Source of the DNA: Mesostigma viride | Taxonomy: Eukaryota; Streptophyta; Mesostigmatophyceae; Mesostigmatales; Mesostigmataceae | Assembly (NCBI GenBank): GCA_009746045.1 | Contig: RPFO01000579.1 | Location: forward strand, 126,001-185,985 | Direction: 5' to 3' | DNA length: 59,985 nt | Shown here: one piece after another, positions 39,764 to 50,400 of the stretch | How the letters are laid out: each line of letters opens with the position of its first letter | How positions within the stretch are numbered: position 1 is the stretch's first letter | Notes under the pieces: model-generated | Told to the model about the DNA's origin: nothing | Seen by the model: only the letters and a program-made list of their open reading frames with translations | The model's database searches: none | Translations under genes and position numbers: made by a program

Positions 39764-42700
39764 TTACCGGACGAACGGCAGCAGGAGGTACTCGGCATAG
39801 AATAGCTGCACCCGCCGACGTCGGCGTTGTGGCAGAGGACAGACAGAGTGGAAACACGCGTGGGAAAGTCAGGACTTATGAGTGGTGGAGGTCAGGGCAA
39901 ACGCGAAAGGGCGATACATCCTTCCTTGCGACCTATCCAGCATTACTGTAGCGTCTTGTCTAGCATCACTGCCCTGCCTTGCCTTCCTTGACTGCACGGT
40001 TTAACACCATGAACGAATGGAGAGGACGACACCACGAGGATGTATGGAGTGGCTACTACCGGGTCGTGCCTTTTGGATTATCCTGGCATACCATACGGCG
40101 GGACACCGGCGTGAGCACCAACACATGCTGCCAGGTCGTCCGCAAAATGCGCACATCAGCTAATTCACCGTAGCCCAGCTGGTTACGAACGAGGATCTGT
40201 ACCGTATATCGTGCTAGCCGATTAGCTACACCGTCCATGTCCATTAGTGTTACACATACTAACTAACACTAGTGGACATGGACGGTGTACCTATTCGTCC
40301 GCCACGATACAGGGTACAGGTCCTACGTCATATGGTAGCATGAGTTCGCAAACAGCGGTACACACACTACTCCACATGGGCTGTGCAGCGTATCAACGAA
40401 TGCTGCCAGCTGTTCCGCGGAAAACCGCGACGACTCATCATCGTGTTGCGCTCACCATCCCGATGTCGAGTCCTGCTTCCTCCAAGAAGTGCCAGCTGGC
40501 AGCACACGCCTACCTTCCATTATGAACTTGTCGTAGCTATTGCGACCATTTAGTGCCACCTTACAGACCGCGTACACACATTCCATTATGAACATGTAGC
40601 TAGCTGGTGCCTGTGCCAACACTTAACTAACTAAATCATCATGACTAACTAATCATGACTGCGGGGCATACCTGTCGGACATTCAAGTAGAATCTATCAT
40701 GCCATTATTTTCAACCGCCTACACACCTTCCAGATGAACATGTGGTAGCTCGTGATCTCTTCTGTTCAGGGTTTACCCTAAACCCTAAACCCTAAACCCT
40801 ACACACCTTCCAGATGAACATGTAGTAGCTGGTGATCTCTTCCTTGCGCGACAGGTCCACCTCTCGCGCACGGCTTATCAGCAGGGATGCCAGGATGATG
40901 TGGCCAACGATCTGCACATAAAATTAGACCATGCATTCAAGCAAGCAAGGATGTGGATAAGGAAGGCCCGGATGATGCGTTAATTATAAATTACAAAATT
41001 TTAAATTATAGTTAATCACATAGGCAAGCATATGAGGAAGCAGATAGAATAGCCCTGCCCCAGGACGCCGGGATGATGTGGCCTGCGATGTAAAATACAT
41101 GGGGTTGACCGTTCACTGCATCATGAAACTAGTACTTCTGTAGTAAAAATAATACTTAAATAAAAGGGCAAAAACAAAAGTAAAGGTGCCAGGGTGATGT
41201 ATCTGGCCCACATAAAAAAACACGTGACTGCGCCACATGGCCTAAATTCATAAGCACAAGGAAGCGGAGGGAGAGGGAAAAGAAAGGGCGACTCCCATGT
41301 CCCGTAGAGATCTCAACATGGCCCGTGTGGCAGGTGGGTGTGTTTCAGTCATGCTCACAAATGGCTCGTGCGCCAAACGTCGGTGGCTGTGGCGAGTATG
41401 CTGGGTAAGGAGGTATAGCGACCTACAACTAGTATAATTTTAGTGACCGCCACCCACCACGATGGCTTTACTCCACACGTAGGTGGTAGCCGTCGCACCG
41501 ACGACGATGGCGCCCGCGTACGCGCTGAGGAGCATGCTGACGCAAATCCAGAATACCTGGCACGGTGTTGGGACAGGAGGAGTGGCAGGGTAGGGCGGGG
41601 GGCAGTATACGGTGGGGGAGCGTGAGACCAAATGAAAGTAACAAAAGAGAAATCACAAGGCGTCTGAACTGGAAAAAGGACAGAAGGGATGATGAGCGCG
41701 AAATTACTAGGAGATCAAATATAAATGTAAGTTCAGATGGATTTGTAGAACCAATAAATATGGATGGAGGCAAAGACCCAAAGTCGCACCTTTACAGGGG
41801 ACTGAAAGCACCCTTCTCAAATTGCAAGGTAGGCATATTGCTTGGAAATCAGGGGGCTAGGTTAAGTAATTCTTGGACGCGGCTCTTACTTTATTTCCTT
41901 TATTTCCTTTATTTATTACTTCATTACTTTACACTTTATTTGGACGCCCCTCTTACTTTATTTACGCCGAGCCGCACGCTCATCGAGAAGATGCGATGTA
42001 GCCGGTCGCCCTCCACGTCCGGCATGTCCTGCGTGTGGGGGGGGGTAGGGGGGGGGGGGGTAGGGGGAGCGATTAGAGGTACATGCCTACAGTACTAGGC
42101 ACCAGTCTGCAACAATTAGAGGAACATAACGTCAGTATGCGGTACAAATTGCAACAAGTCCCAGGCCACATCCAGCATCTCATGTGGGGGGCAGGCAGGC
42201 AAGAAATCATCAGGGCGGGCAGGCAAGAAATAATCAGGGCAGGCAGTCAAGAATTCATTGGCAATTTTTATTTTGGCACTAAGACTAGGAGGTACAGGTA
42301 TAAAACAGCCGTTGGCAGGCATGTACCTCGTGGGGCAGGTGGCAGAGATAAATGTCCGTCGATGATACGCAAGTTAGCGGGACAACAACAGAATAAGAAG
42401 CCTAGGGTGTAGCCTTGGCGCACTCTGGTAGAGAAGCGAAAGTTGAGGAGTTGAGGTCGGTAGGGTGGGATGGAAGAGGAGTGGATCTGGGGGAGGAAGC
42501 GGGGGCAAGAGGGTGTTAAACCACATGCGTCCCGCACGTCATCGCCCGACGAAAAGTATCAAATATTTTGTGTTTTCTTATTTAAAAATATGCCAGCTCA
42601 TCTGCCATGCAAGGTTCATGGCACCGCGCACCTAAAACAGCATGGCGGCACCCCGAAACGAGGCACACGCATGCCGCGTGCAGCTTGCCTTCTTGAGGAG

Positions 42701-45700
42701 GTACACCGCCCGCATTGGAAGTTCTAACTAAATAATTAGCTTCTGGAAAATGTTCTGGCTGAAAACCATAAAAAAAACAAAAGAAAATTAATTAATTAAC
42801 TCCGGGGGCTGAGGACTGGACTCAACAAACAAACAAACAAAATTAATTAATTAACTCATGTGGGCTCTGGGTATCACTGACCTCCACTGACTCTAGCCTA
42901 TGGCCGCCGAAGGGGGGGCGCCGGGCCGGATTGCCGGCCGAATTGGGGACGGCGTGTACGATATCTACCAAACAAACAAAAGAAATTTATTAATTAAATA
43001 AGTACCCATGTGCCTTGAACGGCTGTAGGACAAACAAACAAACAAAAGGTTTTAATTAAATAATAAAAACCCGGGACTCTAACTGGCTCCCCAACAAACA
43101 ATCCAGGGTTATTCGTAATGCAAATACGGCAAAAATTGACCCATAATAACAAACTTCCAAAGCGGAGGGTGTATATGATTAAAAACATGACCATCCAAGG
43201 GTTGACAAAAATTACGAGCACGATGCCTCCTGATCATACTAATCGTAGTATGCAAATAAGAAAAACGTGCATGTTCGCCCGAAACAACAAAAGGGCGTTG
43301 CCTTGCAAAGCAGTAGAAGGTACCTTGAAGAGCGCGATGCCTGCTGAGCATCATTTGCAAATAAGAAAACAACATAACTGAATGTTCGACTTTGAGGGTA
43401 CCTTGAAGAGCGCGATGACGATCGAGAAGAAGCACATAAAGGCAGTCCCGAACACAAGGGGGAGCGTCATGTCCATTGTGCCGCCCAGGACCGCCACCTG
43501 TCCGACCATCATCCAGAATCAGGTCAGCCGGGAAGTTGGGCCCCAAGAAGCAAACACGTGCAAAAAGTTCAAATAAAATCATGGCAGCGATCACGTGGGG
43601 GGGGGGAAGAAGAAAGAAATCATGGCAGCGATCACGTGTTAATGAGCGATCATGGTACGATTCAAGGATTCGAAAATACGAAAAGGCAGTTAACGGGAAC
43701 AACTTAACCTGGCATTTGCAGCCTAGGACACGGGATGAGGATTTGATGCCAGCTGGCAGGGACCAGAATGCACATCCACTCAATATGAGCTTCTGATTTT
43801 TGAGCCCCTGCTTTGATGTATGCATTTTACACAGCATACAAGCAAGGCATTTTACAAAGCATAAAAGTGGTCGGCTCGCCTTCCTTTTCTTCATTGGAAT
43901 TTGCAGCCGCACACGGTACACTGTATACTGTAAAATGTGTATGGTATATTGCATACTGTCTGCTGTTACTGCTAGCGTGGCCCACCTTCATGTGGTGGTA
44001 GAAGCCGAGCTGCACGAGCACGGCGCGCACGGAGAGGATGCAGGAGGCCGCCAGCATGGGGTACTGCTTCCACCGCAAGAAAGGGAGCTGCACGGATTTA
44101 CATATCCATGAGACAACCGGCAAGAAAAAAGTTTGTGTACAGGGCAAGTATGCAAGGTATCGAGAGACGTTTGCAGTCAGCACCCGGTACTACCTGGTTC
44201 TACTAGCTTAATTCTAGCAAAGGTAAACTAGGCCCATCCAATGAACGCAACGCAGTCAGCGGTGAATGCATCCACTAACGTACTCCAAGTGATCGAGCCC
44301 AGCAACGCAACCGCCCGTGCACAAGGAATCCCCAAGGCTCAGCCCCAAACTAACTTACATGGAATACGCAAAGCCCGATCCCGTACTAATGCACACGGAA
44401 TAGGCTAATCCCAGCTTCACACTAATTCACGCGGAATAGGCTAATCCCAGCTTCACACTAATTCACGCGGAATAGGCTAATCCCAGCTTCACACTAATTC
44501 ACGCGGAATACGCTAATCCCAGCTTCACACTAATTCACGCGGAATACGCTAATCCCAGCTTCACACTAATTCACACAGAATAGGTTAATCCCAGCTTCAG
44601 ACTAATTCACACAGAATAGCATAGTCCCAGCTTCACACTAAATCACACGGAATAGGCTAACCCCAGCTTCACACTAATTCACGCGGAATAGGCTAATCTC
44701 AGCTTCACACTAATTCACGCGGAATACGCTAATCCCAGCTTCACACTAATTCACACAGAATAGGTTAATCCCAGCTTCAGACTAATTCACACAGAATAGC
44801 ATAGTCCCAGCTTCACACTAAATCACACGGAATAGGCTAATCCCAGCTTCACACTAATTCACGCGGAATACGCTAATCCCAGCTTCACACTAATTCACGC
44901 GGAATACGCTAATCCCAGCTTCACACTAATTCACACAGAATAGGTTAATCCCAGCTTCAGACTAATTCACACAGAATAGCATAGTCCCAGCTTCACACTA
45001 AATCACACGGAATAGGCTAACCCCAGCTTCACACTAATTCACGCGGAATAGGCTAATCTCAGCTTCACACTAATTCACGCGGAATACGCTAATCCCAGCT
45101 TCACACTAATTCACACAGAATAGGTTAATCCCAGCTTCAGACTAATTCACACAGAATAGCATAGTCCCAGCTTCACACTAAATCACACGGAATAGGCTAA
45201 CCCCAGCTTCACACTAATTCACGCGGAATAGGCTAATCTCAGCTTCACACTAATTCACACGGAATAGCATAGTCCCAGCTTCACACTTATTCACGCGGAA
45301 TATGTTAATCCCAGTTTTACACTAATTCACATGGAGCAGTTTAACCCCAGCCGCCTACTGATCCATTCCCATGGAGCAGGTTCAGCCCAGAAATCGTCCA
45401 ATCAACTCCATCCACGGAGTCGATGAAGCCCAGCCATAGAGCTATCAAAACACAGAATTAAAAAAGTACCCAAACACACGAATGGAGTAAGTACCCAAAC
45501 ACACGAATGGAATACGTACACTACAATCATGGTAGTACCTCAGCAGTACACAAATCCACTCACATCCACGGTGTATGTAGAGCCCAGAAAGCGCATTGAC
45601 CCTGGTATACCCTTATATCCTATGATTCCTATTATATCCGTTACCACTCCACTCACATCCACGGAGGAGATGAGGCCTGGGCAGCAATAGACTTATCCTT

Positions 45701-47068
45701 CCCGTATAACAATCGCAGTATGATGATGTACCCTAGCAGTGCACTAACCCACTCACATCCACGGAGTAGATGAAGCCCAGCAGCAGGCTGATCAGAAGCG
45801 TGGCCAGCAGTCCCTGGGACCCTGAGAGGATCCCCAGAATGGTGCCCTGCCAGGATGAGCGCAGTTTGCACAAAAGATATTCAAGGGAGCCGCCATTAGG
45901 GCCGTCTCATGCCGAAAATGCAGTCCCATGTTAGTCGCATGCCGACTGATTTCTTTCCAAGGCAATACAAGATCGCGAGATCGCAAGGCTGAGGGCGGTC
46001 CCATCTTAATCACATGAAGCATCAAGCAACGCGAGATCAATGCGCGGAAGGCAGTCCACCCACCCATATCTGGGCAGCATGCCAACAGTCAGGTTCTTGG
46101 CCAGGAAGCTTCCGCGCTCAATAAATAGGCATCCCAAGAATGCCGTGTTCTCTGCTACTCAGACTGTGTTATAAACTATGCTACACCGACTATGTTAAAC
46201 TGCTCGCTGTCACACAAATTCGACGCTGCTCTGTGCAGGAAGCTAAGTCAGCTGCTCTCTGTAGATGAACCGGTTTATCTTCACCCAGCACCAGCATCCC
46301 CCATCAGCTTTCGGAACATGTGCCTCCGCTGGGCCATCACAAAACCATCGGCTGATGGGCTATCTATATTACATCAATAGCCCACTATATACTATATGAG
46401 GTAAGGCTATCCAGAAAGTAAGGGTTCATAATCAGCACCTAATATAAATGGAGAGCTGCTATCCCCACCACCAGAGAGGAAAACTGGTTGTGAATGTGCG
46501 TAATATGCGAAATGACTCGATGGGCAGGGAGGAAATAAAAAAAACAAACACCCAATTGTACTTGTACCAGTCACCACCACCTGGAGTTGGTGACCCTCAT
46601 CAGGGGCCTCAGACAGGACCAGATGGACATATCGGCAGCAGTTCAAGGCTTTTGTGATTTTGGGATTGTGACCGGATGGGCAGGGAAGATGCCCAATAAT
46701 TCACAGGACAAAATAATGTATGATCGAGAGATTATGACAAGTCGATCGAGAGGGATGCAAAGATGCAAACACACAAACACACAAACACACAAACACACAA
46801 ACACACAAACACACAAACACACAAACACACAAACACACAAACACACAAACACACAAACACACAAACACACAAACACACAAACACACAAACACACAAACAC
46901 ACAAACACACAAACACACAAACACACAAACACACAAACACACAAACACACAAACACACAAACACACAAACACACAAACACACAAACACACAAACACACAA
47001 ACACACAAACACACAAACACACAAACACACAAACACACAAACACACAAACACACAAACACACAAACAC

Positions 47069-47103
<35 letters not shown>

Positions 47104-47413
47104 CACACACAAACACACAAACACACAAACACACAAACACACAAACACACAAACACACAAACACACAAACACACAAACACACAAACACACAAACACACAA
47201 ACACACAAACACACAAACACACAAACACACAAACACACAAACACACAAACACACAAACACACAAACACACAAACACACAAACACACAAACACGCAAACAC
47301 GCAAACACGCAAACACGCAAACACGCAAACACGCAAACACGCAAACACGCAAACACGCAAACACGCAAACACGCAAACACGCAAACACGCAAACACACAA
47401 ACACACAAACACA

Positions 47414-47460
<47 letters not shown>

Positions 47461-50400
47461 AAACACACAAACACACAAACACACAAACACACAAACACAC
47501 AAACACACAAACACACAAACACACAAACACACAAACACACAAACACACAAACACACAAACACACAAACACACAAACACACAAACACACAAACACACAAAC
47601 ACACAAACACACACCGAATCACCGAGAGAAGGGATCGTTAATGCGCAGGAGGGGGAAGGGGAAGGGATGAGGGATAGAGGGGAAAAACGCACCAGCGCGG
47701 CAAAGCCCAACGAGATCGCGACACCTGTCTCTTTGGAAAACTCGCCGGACGCGAGCGGCAGGTAGGGCTTGTTGACCGCGTCGATGGCGATGTCGTACAC
47801 CTGGTTCATGCCGACGATCGCGATGTTCATGCAGAGGGCAGGAAGTAGCGCCTGGCAGAAGGCACAGAGGAAAGCGGAGAAAGATACAACTGGCACAGAA
47901 GCGCTTAATAGCGGGTTTGAAAATCAATCGAAAACCCTTGCTTTTATTCAACCCTGTATTTGATGGGGCTGGTCCAGAGGGCGGGCAGTACCGCCTGGCA
48001 GACAGGGAAGAAAAGGGTGGGGAGGGGAAAAGGATCAAAGACACTGGCACAGAAACGATAAGCAGTAGAGCCTGGTGCAGAGGGCAAGCAGTAGTGCCTG
48101 GCAGACGGCACACAGCATACAGGGAAAAAATGGAATTAAACCTTAGGTGTCAGGACCCACAAGGGGGACTAATTGCGCGTGGCAGACGGCACCAAGGAAA
48201 GGATGCCAGAAGCGTAACAGGGAGCATGCTGATTGCCAAAGCTTGAAGACAGGGCAAGTGCTGAACATCCATTACGCAAACTCAAACTTAGTAAAAAAAA
48301 AGGCAGTAGCTGGCACGCAGAAACCGTGCCGACAAATTGGAGTCAAACCACATGAGAAGCGGTTGCTTTGCAAAGCAATAGGATGCGCCTGCATCATGCC
48401 GAACCAGAAGCGGGGCGTGACGGTGCATAACCGTCAAGTGCACCAAATCATATTCCGTGTCCTAACAGTGGGTACCACCCACCTGCATCATGCCGAACCA
48501 GAAGCGGGGCGTGATGGTGGTGGCGACCGGCAACGCCAGAAACGAGACGGATGCAATGCTGATGGCCTGTGCACAAAAAAAAAAAGGAAAATTTTAATAT
48601 TTCCCTAAGTTCAATAAATAAGACATGAAAGATGCGGGCGGCCTTGCAAGGAAAACAATCATCATCCATCACAGAGATGCAATCAGGGCTCTCAGTGCTT
48701 TTTCCATGAACAGATAGAACCGAAAGCTTGCTTCTAGCAGAGATAAAAGAGGATGAAGTGGCGCTGGTGGCCTGCGGTCATCATAATAACAATCATGAAT
48801 GACTCTCAGGACCTTCCAGGGCATTATGAAGCTACTTCAATGCTTGGTTCTACTTGCATAATTCTAGCAAAGATGAACGAGGTTGATACAACAGTGATAA
48901 CATGCGGGCGAATACATTCGAAGGATGTTTTTAAACGTGTTTCAAATTTCCACAAAGATCGTGAAAGAGACCGACGCCACTCTGATGGCATGTGGAAGGG
49001 AAAGCGTTCCGGACGCCTGTGGGTTTGTCAGTGTAGAAACCCGAATCAAATGACACTAGCAGAAATGAAGCAGATCATGGCAGAAGAGATTTAAGGTCCC
49101 AAACGTGCCACAAAATTCCAGTAAGGACAAGGAAGTCAGTGGTCCCGTCCTCCTTCCAGCCGAAACCGATGTCCAAACATTATCGCACATGAAACGCGAC
49201 CGTGACTACCGGCTATCACTGCCGTGACTACCGGCTATCATCGTAGCCGCCATCCGATCCCCAGGTCATGCGGGCCGCCGATGAGAACACATACTACTTC
49301 CCCAGGTCACGCGGGCCGCCGATGAGAACACATACTACTTCCCCAGGTCATGCGGGCCGCCGATGAGAACACATACTACTTCCCCAGGTCACGCGGGCCG
49401 CCGATGAGAACACATACTACTTCCCCAGGTCACGTGGGCCGCCGATGAGAACGCATACTACTTCCATCACCTGCCACGCACGCGCTGCCAGACTATTCTC
49501 CTACAGAACACATACTACTTCCATCACCTGCCACGCACGCGCTGCCAGACTATTCTCCTACAGAACACATACTACTTCCATCACCTGCCACGCACGCGCT
49601 GCCAGACTATTCTCCTACAGAACACATACTACTTCCATCACCTGCCACGCACGCGCTGCCAGACTATTCTCCTACAGAACACATACTACTTCCATCACCT
49701 GCCACGCACGCGCTGCCAGACTATTCTCCTACAGAACACATACTACTTCCATCACCTGCCACGCACGCGCTGCCAGACTATTCTCCTACAGAACACATAC
49801 TACTTCCATCACCTGCCACGCACGCGCTGCCAGACTATTCTCCTACAGAACACATACTACTTCCATCACCTGCCACGCACGCGCTGCCAGACTATTCTCC
49901 TACAGAACACATACTACTTCCATCACCTGCCACGCACGCGCTGCCAGACTATTCTCCTACAGAACACATACTACTTCCATCACCTGCCACGCACGCGCTG
50001 CCAGACTATTCTCCTACAGAACACATACTACTTCCATCACCTGCCACGCACGCGCTGCCAGACTATTCTCCTACAGAACACATACTACTTCCATCACCTG
50101 CCACGCACGCGCTGCCAGACTATTCTCCTACAGAACACATACTACTTCCATCACCTGCCACGCACGCGCTGCCAGACTATTCTCCTACTTTCAAGTTTTG
50201 TACCTGCAAAGCATCATACGTACTTTGAACGTTGTACCTCGAAACTGTTACAACAGGGGCCCATGAAGGAAGGAACTGCTATTGGTATTGCTGACAGGCA
50301 TATTGTAACTGCAAAGCATCACATCTACTTTGAACGTTTGCAACTCATGACTGTTACAACAGAGGCCCATGAAGGAAGGAAGACATGGCTTCATAGCAAC

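Noticed and set aside
40769-40801. Chromosome end
   Set aside because: Only about four CCCTAAA units, flanked on both sides by intron sequence of one gene, so interstitial.
41966-42028. Shorter version of prenyltransferase exon 7 ending at GTAAAT
   Set aside because: The GTAAGA donor nine bases further on is a better site and restores the usual three residues between LG and VFW.
46587-47896. ORFs of 290-417 residues across the ACACAA array
   Set aside because: Repeat translation (HTNTQT, CVCVFV). Only the 47693-47851 part of the minus frame is a real exon, of the prenyltransferase.
48753-49094. Plus-strand 113-residue ORF inside the prenyltransferase intron
   Set aside because: It has Lys/Arg/Asp-rich parts but no recognisable domain and no repeat in the window; possible transposon scrap but unsupported.
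49445-50266. 273-residue protein with thirteen 19-residue repeats
   Set aside because: 57-bp satellite inside an intron of the opposite-strand gene; no conserved start or flanking domain.
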